Source of the DNA: Neurospora crassa OR74A | Lineage: Eukaryota; Ascomycota; Sordariomycetes; Sordariales; Sordariaceae | Assembly (NCBI RefSeq): GCF_000182925.2 | Contig: NC_026505.1 | Location: 1,860,001 to 1,924,000 of the forward strand | Direction of reading: 5' to 3' | DNA length: 64,000 bases | Part shown: in pieces, positions 25,585 through 36,164 of the stretch | Position numbering within the stretch: the stretch's first letter is position 1 | How the letters are laid out: the number at the start of each line of letters is the position of its first letter | Made by a program: the position numbers and the translations under genes | The notes under the pieces: model-generated | The model's database searches: none | What the model saw: only the letters and a program-made list of their open reading frames with translations | Told to the model about the DNA's origin: nothing

Positions 25585-27615
25585 ATGCCGCCAACGCTGG
25601 GCCTACGACGGGCTTTACAGAGCCGCGGCCGCGGTCTCGGGTTTGGCCAGCGGACAGTACCGTCGTCCGTATGTCTCTTCTGTTCCTTTGCGACTCGGCC
25701 TTCCACTTTTCCCACATCGTCACCACTCAACAAGCTCCGGGCAACGAGGGCAAAACCACAAGAAGCGCCGGCTGTTCGACCACGATACCAATCGACCGGC
25801 GCCACCCCGCTCCGGCCCTTCATAAGCACGCCCTCCGACGCCGCCGATGCCGCCCCGGCCGAACCAGAACCAATTGATCCCCGCAAAGACCTTGAGAGCG
25901 CTCTCCGCGACTTACAAACCCTCGCACCCAACCACGTCAATCTTCCGCGCCTCCAGCTCGCCCTACGCAACCTTAGCCAAGATCCCGGCCATGAATCGAT
26001 ACGAGTCGCATTCCTCGGCCTCACCACCGGCGACAAGCCCCAACACACTGCCAGGGAGCTGCTCCGCCTGGCACTCGCCGATCCGCTGAAATCCGCCCAA
26101 AACTGGGAAGCGCAACTCAAGGCCCACGACCCCTCCAAGCCGCTCATCGTACACATCGGCCCTCCCGAGGAGCAAGCCACGCCACTGTCGCTTGCCGCGA
26201 GCGAACATGTGATCCCCGAAATCACCGTGCCGTCGCACATCTACAACGATGCCAACCTCGAGATGATAGTCATGGAGGCCGACCAGGCAACCGTCGCGCA
26301 GGCGGGCGAGCAGCCACACACCTTTGACGAGGCTATCCTCGTGCCCGCCGTCGACACAGCAGCCACCACAGCCGGCCACTCGGCGCCCATCGTCACGCCC
26401 GTGCACATGGCCGTGCTGGTAGCCGACGGCGTCCTGAGCGCCGCCTCCATCCTGTCACTGCCCATCAGCCCAGAAAGCCAAGACACCATCACGGCCGTCG
26501 CCAACTTCAAGAGGATCAGCGCCGAAGACAAGGCCGCATGCCCGTCCCTGGTCATCACTAGCGTCGAGGCTGGTGCACAGGGCCTCGACCTCTTCCGTGA
26601 GAGCGCTAGCAACGCCATGAAGTACGAAGCCCTCTGGACCGAGGCCGGCGTGGGACACATCAACAAGTGGCTGCGATCCAACGTGCTGTCGCAAGCTGAG
26701 CAGGAAGGGGCCACCAAGGCGCCCGTGCGCAAGCTGATTGAGTCCATTCTGCACAACGCCGGCGCGGCGCTCCAGGCGGCCGAGTACCGCGACATGAAGG
26801 TCTCGGTAGAAGGGGGCCCGTCGCCGCACACGATTGCGCGCCTGAACCAGGCGCTGGCGGACTGGGCCAAGGATGCGCACGAGGAGCTGCAGCAGCAGTT
26901 AGAGATTGCGTTCGTCGGCGAAGCGTGGAGGCAGATGAACTGGTGGAAGCTGTTTTGGCGGGTGGATGACGTGGGCATGCTGTCGTCTGAGATGATTGCC
27001 CAACGATTCTTGCCCGAGGCTGAGAAGCGCTTGATCTTTTTGGCCGGCAGGCTCCAGGAGGCTGGAATTACTACTGCGGGCGGAGAAAAGCCGGTGACGT
27101 ACTCCGGCCCGGCGGTTCCACCGTCGTTCCCCGAGGGCGAGAGCAGTGTTGCTACTACTGCTGCTACTACGGAATCAGAGACCAAGGGAAATTGGCCTGC
27201 GCATATCCCCTTCACAAGAAACTATCTACTAGCGGAAACTGTTCCGGCCCTGCAAGCACTGGCGCAGAAGCTCGTGCTACAGTCATCAACATTAGCGGGA
27301 GCCACCACGGCACTCGGCGGCATGTCCTGGCTCTCTGGATTCGGAATATATGAGTGTGGAGCCGTCGCCGCCTTGGGTATTGTTTTGAGTTTGAGGGGCT
27401 TGCAGAAAAGGTGGGAGAGGGCGAGAGATTTCTGGGAGGGCGAGGTTCGTGAGGAAGGACGCAAGGCTATTCGCGCAACCGAAGCCAGCATTGCCGAGGT
27501 GCTGGATAGCGTTTCTCCTGAAGTTCCCGAGGATGTGGCGGTTGAGATTGAGGAGCTGAAGGAGGCCAAGAGTGTCCTCAAGCGGGCCGAGGAAGCGCTT
27601 GCGAGGCTGAAGTAG
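25585..27615 (+). CDS. mmc1: Mmc1-like mitochondrial dynamin-superfamily pseudoenzyme
   Basis: A single-exon frame of 676 residues. The N-terminus is Arg/Ser/Ala-rich without early acidic residues, as in a mitochondrial presequence, with an RYQST segment typical near a presequence end. The start of the globular part (ESIRVAFLGLTTGDKPQHT) sits where a dynamin-like GTPase would have its P-loop, but the GxxxxGKS consensus is degraded. The C-terminus has one or two hydrophobic stretches (about residues 575-605, GFGIYECGAVAALGIVLSL) followed by a charged amphipathic coil to the end. This matches fungal Mmc1, described as an inner-membrane pseudo-GTPase that cooperates with MICOS in cristae organisation. 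The assignment rests on my memory of that family's architecture; the mitochondrial location is well supported by the presequence-like start. Confidence 0.7.
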   Translation: MPPTLGLRRALQSRGRGLGFGQRTVPSSVCLFCSFATRPSTFPTSSPLNKLRATRAKPQEAPAVRPRYQSTGATPLRPFISTPSDAADAAPAEPEPIDPRKDLESALRDLQTLAPNHVNLPRLQLALRNLSQDPGHESIRVAFLGLTTGDKPQHTARELLRLALADPLKSAQNWEAQLKAHDPSKPLIVHIGPPEEQATPLSLAASEHVIPEITVPSHIYNDANLEMIVMEADQATVAQAGEQPHTFDEAILVPAVDTAATTAGHSAPIVTPVHMAVLVADGVLSAASILSLPISPESQDTITAVANFKRISAEDKAACPSLVITSVEAGAQGLDLFRESASNAMKYEALWTEAGVGHINKWLRSNVLSQAEQEGATKAPVRKLIESILHNAGAALQAAEYRDMKVSVEGGPSPHTIARLNQALADWAKDAHEELQQQLEIAFVGEAWRQMNWWKLFWRVDDVGMLSSEMIAQRFLPEAEKRLIFLAGRLQEAGITTAGGEKPVTYSGPAVPPSFPEGESSVATTAATTESETKGNWPAHIPFTRNYLLAETVPALQALAQKLVLQSSTLAGATTALGGMSWLSGFGIYECGAVAALGIVLSLRGLQKRWERARDFWEGEVREEGRKAIRATEASIAEVLDSVSPEVPEDVAVEIEELKEAKSVLKRAEEALARLK

Positions 27616-28780
27616 AAATGATGGGTTGCAACAGATGTTTAGAAGGACATTCTGCAAACCGAACTTGGTCAGTTTCGGACTTCTTGTGCTTATTATTTTC
27701 CACAGCCCTCTCGCCCTGCCTGTTAGTCCCTTAGGTGGGTGTTTTGACAATATGCCCTCTCCAACTCAACCCTTAAACAGCCAGTTGTATATTTAGTCTA
27801 CACGATTCACTCTCACTCAGAGCATTGTTGCAAGCTCGTCTTATGCGAGCCTCACATATAGGGACAGGCGGGTTAGAACCGGCGGACGCAACAGATCAAC
27901 CAGGGCTACACTCTTATGTACCATTAAAAAAGCAAGCCGAAGTGGGAGTAAAAAGGGGGCATCGGACTTTTGTGGTAGATATCAAAAACTGTCAGCGTAG
28001 GCTGAAGATGGAATGGGTTGTGTGTACAACAACATAATAGACAAAGACGTTGAATACGTACCCTGTCTATATCAGAACCAGGGCTAGTAGGAGTTTCGCT
28101 TTCGGTGCGATTCGATCCATGCTGTATGTGCTCGCTCCTTGGCCAAGGACTCAACTGGGGGGAGACCTGAGGCTGGCTGAACACCTGGTTCGCTCTGGCT
28201 GCTAACCGTGATGAAGCCAGGTTTTCGTTGCGTGCTGACGGACGGGTAGCGGCTGTTGCATCGACCGACCATTATCGTCCAGCTGGCGGAGCGTGAAAAC
28301 CCCTGGATACGCCACGCTTCTCCCATGATCATCATTTGGCAGCAGATGGATGAGCGGGGCCAGCTGGCGTCCTCCATATCACTCCTCATCGAGGCTCTCA
28401 ACCCTCCAATCCCAGCCCCAGCACTCACTCCAGTCCCTTCTCATCTCTGGCCGGCCTTGAGCCACCCTCCTCCCTATCCCTCCTGTTCCTCCTTCTCTGG
28501 GCATCCAAAGCTTGCCCCCCACACTTTTCTCTTTCCATCCAACTCGCTGCCCCCCATTTTCGGTAGAAAGAAGATCAAAGTTTGCTTTATTGGTTCCCCC
28601 CACCCAAAACGCCTAAAATATCAAAATAGCGGTTGTCGTTGCGCGCGGAAAAAAAAAAGGAGCCATAATATGCCGATTATTGTGCCCCAATATTGCATTC
28701 CGTTGTGAAATTTTCAATGATTCTCGGTCTGGGTCTGGTCTTGGTCGATGAGTCTGACGACAGGCGGCGCTCGCTGTCTT
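27616..28780. other. Convergent 3' spacer
   Basis: Lies between the 3' ends of the Mmc1-like gene and smd3. Open frames here are short and C-rich and have no family signature. I see no tRNA; a B-box-like GATTCGATCC near 28108 has no matching A box or cloverleaf. Confidence 0.5.
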
Positions 28781-29424
28781 CTATCTGGCGCCGCCACGAC
28801 CACCGGCGCGCGCCCTACTGACTGTCGCACGACCGCGGGCGAGACCGACACCGCGGCCGCGGACGTTGCGGGAGCGGAACATGGGGGCGTTTCTGTATGG
28901 GAACACAAAAAAAAGAGGAGGAGGAAATGATTAGCTTGGGTCCTATCCGACTTATTGGGTAGGTAGGGGGCAACTGGGGAGAAGAATCGCAACGGATGAG
29001 TTGGTGGTGGCCTGGTTTGAACGTACCTCAACATATCCGGCACAATAAAGAATCGCACATGACTGCCGCGGATGTAGACTTGTTCGAGATGGCTGACGCG
29101 CCCGTCGCGGGCTGTGACGGTGATGTCCTTGAGTTGGACGTTCATGTTGTCCTCGGCTGTTTTGCGGGGGAGCGCATTGGTTAGCATGGCTGGCCAGTTT
29201 AGAGGAGTGAATGGGAATGAAGAGTTCATGGGGGTTAGCAGTACCTTCGATAAGCTTGCCACGGTAGGTCTGGCCGGAGGTGATCTCGAGAGTGACGATA
29301 TGGCCCTGTGGGACAGGAGTGGTTGGTTAGCTTTTGGCAGCACTACAGTCTGTGCATAGCAATGGTGTTTACTTACCTGAGCCTCATTGAGGAGCTTGAT
29401 GGGGATACCAATTGTGGAAGTCAT
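28781..29424 (-). CDS. smd3: Small nuclear ribonucleoprotein Sm D3
   Basis: Four exons, 29424-29377, 29305-29245, 29156-29027 and 28892-28781, give 116 residues. Sm D3 is one of seven Sm proteins forming the ring around U1, U2, U4 and U5 snRNAs. The protein starts [16 protein letters not shown], continues through Sm1 ([18 protein letters not shown]) and Sm2 ([16 protein letters not shown]), and ends in an RG-rich tail. That tail is the usual target of arginine methylation and SMN-type assembly. Each intron has a GTANGT-like donor and a CAG acceptor, and the frame is restored at every junction. A housekeeping gene with three introns in 350 coding bases is normal for this group. Confidence is very high. 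Confidence 0.96.
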
Positions 29425-31286
29425 GTTGGCGGCTGTGTTATTACGTGGTGAGGTTGGTTGGCGATGTGGAGGGGCGAACTGATCTTTCTTGGTGTTGGTT
29501 TTAGAGATTACCTAGATGGTATGCCGTAAGTACAGGCGACTTGGTTCGCGATGATAGTGGATGCGATCAGTTGCCTTTGACGTGAACGCGGCAGCCCTGT
29601 CAGCCCGGTGCTGCTGGGAATTTCGTCGGAGAGCTTAGTTGATCTTGTCAGCTGCAAGACAGCTGCCAGATCTCACGGTACGTACCGCGCATTGAGGTCC
29701 TACACTACAAGGAAGTGTGGAGGCTTCCCCACACGCCTCTTCTGCGCTGTCCCCACATTCAGTGAACTGGTGGTCTTCGGTCATCCAAAACCTCGTCATC
29801 GTCACTGACATAAACCTTCTTTCTTCAACCCATTGGCAGTAAGTGGAATTTACCGGCCTGCTGTCATACGCTTGTACTCAATCAAAGTATGAACTGTCTG
29901 GTTCAGCACCCCGAACGCCGTTATCGCTCAACTTTCCTGGCTCATGTTCCGAGTCGTCGCATGATGGCGGCCGTCACGGGGATGGGATTGTCCAACGCAT
30001 TGAACACAGCATCCCCAACCTTTTTCTCAATGAGGCCTTCTTCGATGTTCTATACGCTGAATTATGTGAGGTCCTTCGGTTCTCAATTCACCCTTGTCCC
30101 CGAATATTGGACAGTCACTCCCCTCCCGCTTTGCCCCATACCACCAGCCAACCGTTGACGAGCAACTCCCACATTCTCGACGGCCTCGTCTAGCCATTGC
30201 CTATCAGCCAAGGACGGGACGTGATACAGGACAGAAAACGCCCCTCGACGTTCTCCAGACTTCCTCGCGCCCCGAGAGATGCCGTACCCGGGTCCTTCTG
30301 CATCATGCTACTACATACATGCCTCCATCCTCGCTCCCTGTCGGCCACGACCACGGCTTGCACGGCTACGTAGTCCAGCGAGTAAGGGGCCATCTGGCCT
30401 TGTCCCATTTTCAAAACGCAGTGACGGGCTGGCCAAGTGGGCCGCCGGCCAATTGCTGTGTTGTCAGCTTGATGCCCAAACCCTATGATCAAACCCCACG
30501 AACCGCCCCGGCACCGCTGAATGGGCGAGGCAACTAACCGTCTCAACCTCGAGCTGCGGCAGGTGGGTTTGGCGTGGACTGATCTTCCATAGCACTGGCT
30601 GTTATAGGCTGCATGCATGTGCATCGAGAGACCATGATCTGTGTGCGTCTGCTCCTCCGTCTTGGTTGCTCCGAGTTCTCGGTCTTTTCTCTCCACCTTC
30701 TTTGTTATCTCGCTGTGTGAGCTGGATCGTGTGGTGATGGTGCGGTACTAGCAAGCTTTGACAAGCTCGACGGCAGCTCCGGTTGCATCCCACCTCCCAC
30801 CATCATGTCCTCGTCTTTGCCCTGATTGGACGTCTCACCACTCTCCAGGAGGTGTCTGCCAACTTCTAGCGCTGGACGCTACATGACATCTCAGTTCCGA
30901 GTGGAAGATCTCTGGTCTGGTCACTCCATCAGTTCCGGTAATTGAGGAGTTGACTTGGCCGTCGTGCAGACTTTTACCCCTGGTGATGTGGGCTTCCCGT
31001 CTCCTACTTATGCCCGTCCGTCTCCCAGCGTGGGATCGGTTCGTTTTGTCACAAGATCCTTTTTTAGTGAATCGAGAATTCCATTCGCTGTTTGCTTCAC
31101 CTCAAGAAAAAGAACGCAGACTGCCTGGACTACGTGGTCCTGTCAAACCGAGATCACACTTGAAGGTCGTATTGGCCCTGGATTTCCTACACGAGGGCGT
31201 CGTACCTGCTTTAGTCAACCGGAGGCCCACTCCTTCCGTGTTTCTCTCTTGGTCAGGTCTCAAGGTATTGTCTTGCCTTCGCCATA
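29425..31286. other. Intergenic region, 1.9 kb
   Basis: The divergent spacer between smd3 and the Gly/Tyr-repeat protein gene. Several open frames of 90-170 codons occur on both strands, but they overlap each other and have no domain, signal or splice support. Nothing else is recognised. Confidence 0.45.
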
Positions 31287-32721
31287 ATGCCAGGAAGACA
31301 TCGGGCCTATACTACCGAGCACCCGGCGAAGGGCTTCAAGTGGTTCCCATGGAAGCGGGAAAAGAAAGTGGTGGTCGAGCCTGTGCAGGTGTGGTCAGAT
31401 TGGGTGTCAAGTGAAGATGGAACCTACTTCTATCGAGCCAGGAAATTGGCTGACGGTACGCCCTTGAAAATCCTTCCTTGTTGTACCCCAGCTGATTTTT
31501 CCTGCAGGTACTTGGGGAGATTATGAATACACAGAGGGTTACTACATGGGAGGTTATGCGGGGGAATATGCCGGAGGGTATGCCGGAGGATATGCGGATG
31601 GGTATATGGGAGGTATAGAGATACCCCAGGAGAAGGAATACCACCCGGCAGTTGCGGTCAGCCCTTGGAAACTCCCCGAAGAGCCCGTTGCGATCATGCC
31701 AGAGAGCTCCGAGGTCATGGAGGATCCAGAACGCAGTTTCGCGGAGATCGCAGAGTCAGAGCCCATTGGAGAGTTTTCGGTCGCAGATGAGGAGGAACAA
31801 CATCAAGGCACTACCACCAACGCCACCTCAGTCTCGGGTGATGATGCTTTTGACAACCCGTCAGAAGACGACGGCTACCGTGAAAGCGAGCCCTTGCCGA
31901 CCGTGCAAGAAGCGGAACCCATGGTGTTCACTCACGAACCAGAACCCTTTCGAGCCTTGTCCCCAGCGCCAACATTGCGACGAGAGTACAAACCGAGGCG
32001 AAGACATACAACCGGGGCCGACACCAGGGTCCCAGCTTCGTACCACCGTCCGCGAGTTCCACATCGGCATACATTCAACGAAGGCCAAAATGAAGGCCAC
32101 AAAGACAGTCACAGCCAGGATCATCACCACCACAAACGCACCAAAAGTCACGACTCGAACCACAAACAGCCGCTCCTATTCTCCATCTTCTATGCAGTAA
32201 CCAAAACCCATGCCGGCCCCCAAATCCGCCGCATGCCCTCCGCTTCACCCCATCGATCCTCCACACGCGGGAAATCAACAACACGCACCTCCACCCGCCC
32301 CTCAACCGCCACATCCTCCTCCTCTTCCCGCGCCCCCTCAGCTTCAGTAAGCAAGCATCAAGACAACACCAGTACCAGAGTTGCCGTCCCTAAAACATCT
32401 ACCCAAAAACCAACGACAAAGAAACCACCAGTCACTGCCAGGCCAACAAAGCCCAAGAAACCACCAGTACCCACAGCAAGCGAAACCACCGTCGTCGTGC
32501 CTCTCGACACGGGCGTACCGTCTGTGGTTGCGCCGCCGGGGAAAGCGACGATCACCAAGACGAAGAAGTTTAACTCCAAGATTAAGAGCGAGAAGGAGAT
32601 GAAGGTGGATAGTAAGAAGATGATCAAGGGGTGGTTGGCGGGGATGGAGCCAGGAGCGGAAGATAAGAAGATGAAGGGTAAGGGTAGTGGGAAGGAAAGA
32701 GGGAGGAGGATGACGAAGTGA
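31287..32721 (+). CDS. Hypothetical protein with GGYA-type repeat and basic tail
   Basis: Two exons, 31287-31455 and 31508-32721, give 460 residues. I do not recognise the family. The N-terminus (KGFKWFPWKREKKVVVEPVQ, then WSDWVSSEDGTYFYRARK) resembles short Trp/Tyr-rich modules found in fungal proteins that carry a 'GTYFYRAR' phrase. Right after the intron comes a tandem Gly/Tyr repeat (about five units of the type GGYAGEYA, residues 70-92). The middle is acidic (residues 95-190). The C-terminal half is Ser/Thr/Pro/Lys-rich and strongly basic, and looks disordered. There is no signal peptide or membrane segment. The frame through the intron and the consistent coding composition support a real gene; no function can be proposed. 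Confidence 0.72.
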
Positions 32722-33782
32722 TGAATGGGGTTATGAAAGGATAGGTCCTTGGGGGGGGGGGATGACCTTGGTCGATGGATAATGGCTGATGAATTCACAA
32801 GGATCACGAGGATTTACGAGACAATGATAATAGAGACCGGACGGAAAGAGGGGGTTAGCATAACGGACGCTGGAGTTTTATCCGCTTTTATTTTGCAATT
32901 GGTTTGTGTTTGTTTTTGAATCACTCCCCTCAAAGACATTGGCAGCCGGTAAAAGACGGCTGGAACATGAAGCGGCGACAGAAGGATATTCTGATTCCGT
33001 CTGGCCCCAAACCTGGTCCTTCCCTATTCGTCTTGACGGCCGCCAATGAAAATGGGAACCTGGGATCCGAAGAAGCAAGAGCATGAGCAGAAAGGTCGCT
33101 ACCTTATTGGTGTGGCAGACTAAAGAGCGTTGAAGGGCGAAGGGCCGGCATGTTTGTTCTACACGCCCGGTCCTCCTTGTGTAGCCAACAAGGTCAGGCC
33201 GAAGAAGGTTACGAAGAAGAAGAGGAAGAGAACGATGACGAGAGGGGTACTCCTTCTTGTGAGGCAAATTCTGGAGAGTTTCGGTGGTTCAAGCGGCTGT
33301 GGTTGCGGGATGGTTGACTGCTTACGCATAACCTGTCTCTTGCTAAGTAGGACAGCAGACGGAGAATTAGAGTGACTTGCAACGAACATTATTTTTCTTC
33401 TCTCTCCTTTTCCTTTTGTTTATTTGATAAAATAGAAACAGTAACGAACAACCATGACAAATGCCACTCTGATAGAGTGCTTGTCTTGTAGTATGTACTG
33501 CTGGCTTCGGACCAGGCATCTACCGATTGATATATTCAAGCGTGGAAAGTTCTATAGCGATCATGCCTTATATAGCTCTGCTCATCCGGCCTTTCACGTT
33601 ACTTTTCACCTACTCTTCACCTCCTCTTTAGCTTCTCTTAGCGTTGCTCCTCTTCAGATCTCCTCCACCCCTCAATTCAGGTCCCCTTCACTTCTCTCTT
33701 CATTTCTCCTTCGCTTTATCTTCACTTGTCTTTTTACCTTCTGCCCCTTTGACCCTATTAACTCTCCCCCCCTCGTTGATCC
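32722..33782. other. Convergent 3' spacer
   Basis: 3' regions of two convergent genes. It contains an 11-G run at 32751-32761 and a pyrimidine-rich tract at about 33590-33780. No gene is supported. Confidence 0.5.
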
Positions 33783-35638
33783 TCATTCCTGAGTCCTCCT
33801 CTTCACCCCCTCCCTCTCACACCACTCCTGATCACTCATCCTAAACCAATCCGCCACGCACATCATGCCCGCCCACAAATCGCACTGAATCGCCAAATGC
33901 ACCATCTCCAGTGCCAACGCGTTGAACATCCTCCCCAGCGAAAACGCATCCATGAACCCCAAGCCGTGAAACGCCATGTCCAGCGTCGCCCCTTCAAGCC
34001 CCATGCGCCGCGCCATATACGGCCTCGCCAGCCCCAACAACGCCAAGCTCTCAAACGGCGTCATCATCGCCCTCGCAGCACAAAGTCCTAACGCGCCCGC
34101 GGCGAGGACGTGTGGCAGGCGCGTGAGGCCGTTGTCTCTGTAGAGAGGGGCGTCCAAACCCAAGCTGCTGCTATTATTGGTTTGTGTTTGTTGCGAGTTA
34201 CGGTTCGAGCCAGCAGAGGTATCAGGCACGTTAGGCCTCAGCTCGGCGGCCCAAACTGCTGCGCCGGGAGGGATGGGCGCGGAGTCGCTGGTGGCGGAGT
34301 CGCTGGTGTCGACGTCAAAGGTGATTAGAGTGGGGTTGACGTGCTCGGTTTCTTCGTCGTCGTCGCTGAGGAAAGGGGCTTCGTCGGCTGTTGCTGCTGG
34401 GGATTGAGATTGGGATTGGTTTGTGTTCGAGGTGGATCCGTTGGGACCGCCGGGAGTGCCGGGACCGGGACCGCTGACGGAGATGATGCTTTGGCGGCGG
34501 CGGGTACCATCGGGTGGAGGACCGGTAGGGAGGGCGTCGTTGGTTGGAAGGGTGTCCGAGGGGGCGTGGACCATTTCCCAGCCTGCTTCGATTGCGTTTG
34601 CGCTTGGGGCTTGTTGTTGCTGCTGTTGTGTTGGTGTCGGTGTTCGTGGCTGAGTTTCTTGTCGCTGTTGCTGCTCTTCTGGTGTGGGTGTGGGAGGGAT
34701 GTATGTTCCACTGGGCGGTTGTAAATAGGGGACTACCTCCTTAAGAGTCCTCCTCCTGCTGAAGTTGATGGGTTTGGGCAAGCGTCGTTGGATTTTCCGC
34801 CTAAGTGACCAGACGAGCCGGGCGTATGTCTTTGAAAAGAACCAGTAGCCGGCAAAAGGGGCGATACCGGCGACAAAGGCGCCGAGCCAGCTGATGATGC
34901 TTCCAGGGGTAAAGGAGGATGGGAGTTTTGGTAGGAAGATTGGGGAGTCATTGCAGCCTGGAATGAAGAAACCAAGGGTGGGAACCCATCTCGAGGTGTT
35001 CACAAGGCCGGTTCGTTGCATGAAGACGAAGATCTCTAGGTGTAAGTTGACCCAGGAGAACACGTACTTGACCCATGGGTATTCTGGCATGTCGAATCCA
35101 GCAAAACTATCGCTCAGGACATACGATGGCAGCCCGGCCCAGAGGTACTCTCCCCATGACTGCTGGCGCCTGTGAAAGTGAAATAGACGAGAAAAGGGAA
35201 CATGGGCGTAGTCCTTGTACAGCAAGATACGCTGCCTCAAGCCGTTGACTCCCCAGACTCCGACGGTGGCCAAGACCTCGCCGGTGAGGAACAGCTTCCT
35301 CCCAATTCCATCTTCGTAGTACTGGTGCTTGGTGGCGGCTTCGTATAGAGCTTGGGCCTCGTTGATGCCACTGTCCGGTTCGGCAACGCCGATGACCAGC
35401 ATAACCTCGTTGTGAGAGCGGATGATGTCTCTGTTGATGCGCCGTGTCTCTGGATTCACTGGTCGTCCTCGGTCATCATACAACTGCTCTGGGGCCCCGG
35501 GTTGGGGCTCGCCAGTGCCCTCAACTACCTCATCGTAGGGAGACCGGCCCTGTCCTTAGTGTCAGAACGAAGTTGTAGCCCGAAAGTCTTGCAACGATGA
35601 CTTACAAGGGCCTGTGATGTCAGTGGGCCCAACCGCAT
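33783..35638 (-). CDS. Fungal membrane-associated protein of unknown function
   Basis: A short first exon (35638-35606, encoding MRLGPLTSQAL) is joined to 35549-33783, giving 599 residues. The intron has a GTAAGT donor and ACAG acceptor, and the acceptor joins directly onto SPYDEVVEGTGEP, keeping the frame. The N-terminal 250 residues are well ordered (RRINRDIIRSHNEVMLVIGV, later LTGEVLATVGVWGVNGLRQR) and carry amphipathic or membrane-type segments. A clear hydrophobic stretch occurs at about residues 235-255 (LGAFVAGIAPFAGYWFF). A Gln/Thr/Pro-rich disordered region follows. The C-terminal 120 residues are again hydrophobic (HVLAAGALGLCAARAMMT). The pattern suits a conserved Pezizomycotina membrane protein. 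I do not recognise a characterised homologue. Confidence 0.8.
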
Positions 35639-36164
35639 CGTGAAAGGGTCAACTGGATTCAGGAGGTGTTTGTAGATTACTATCCGGCATTGCCAAGATG
35701 TTTATGTGTACATTACACGGTGAAATTTGACCAGTCAGTGGCCATCCTCGTGTAACAAACTAGGTCCTGTGCCAGAGATTGTGTTATGGTGAAGATAGTG
35801 GTGGTATAGCTGATGAGTGATGGAGACTGGAACAGACAGTTGACGTTGGTGGGGGCGATTGGGGAGCACAGAAAGCCGAGGGAGGGTCATGCTCCAGTTG
35901 CTCCAGTGCTCCAGCGTGGTTCGTCACGGATTCCTACAGGGGTTGGATCTGCATGGCGCTAAGATAACCTTATTGCCTGGCCTTATCAGCGGGCGGCAGG
36001 CAGCGACCCGCGAAAAGTTTTTGGGATTGGGGACTTTGCAGTGTACCACCCTACACTTGACGTTCTAACAGCAGAACCCCAAAGGCGGCGGCGCGCAATC
36101 GCAACCCTCCTTGCCTCTCTGTTTGATTTAATCCACTTGTACAGCCAGACACTCCGTCACCACA
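35639..36164. other. Divergent promoter region
   Basis: A 526-bp shared 5' region between the membrane protein gene (-) and utp13 (+). No specific element is identified with confidence. Confidence 0.5.

Noticed and set aside
27850-27925. Possible tRNA from a GGTTAGAACC-type stretch
   Set aside because: Arms do not pair and there is no plausible anticodon loop.
28095-28120. tRNA B-box-like sequence GATTCGATCC
   Set aside because: No A box at the right distance and no cloverleaf could be drawn.
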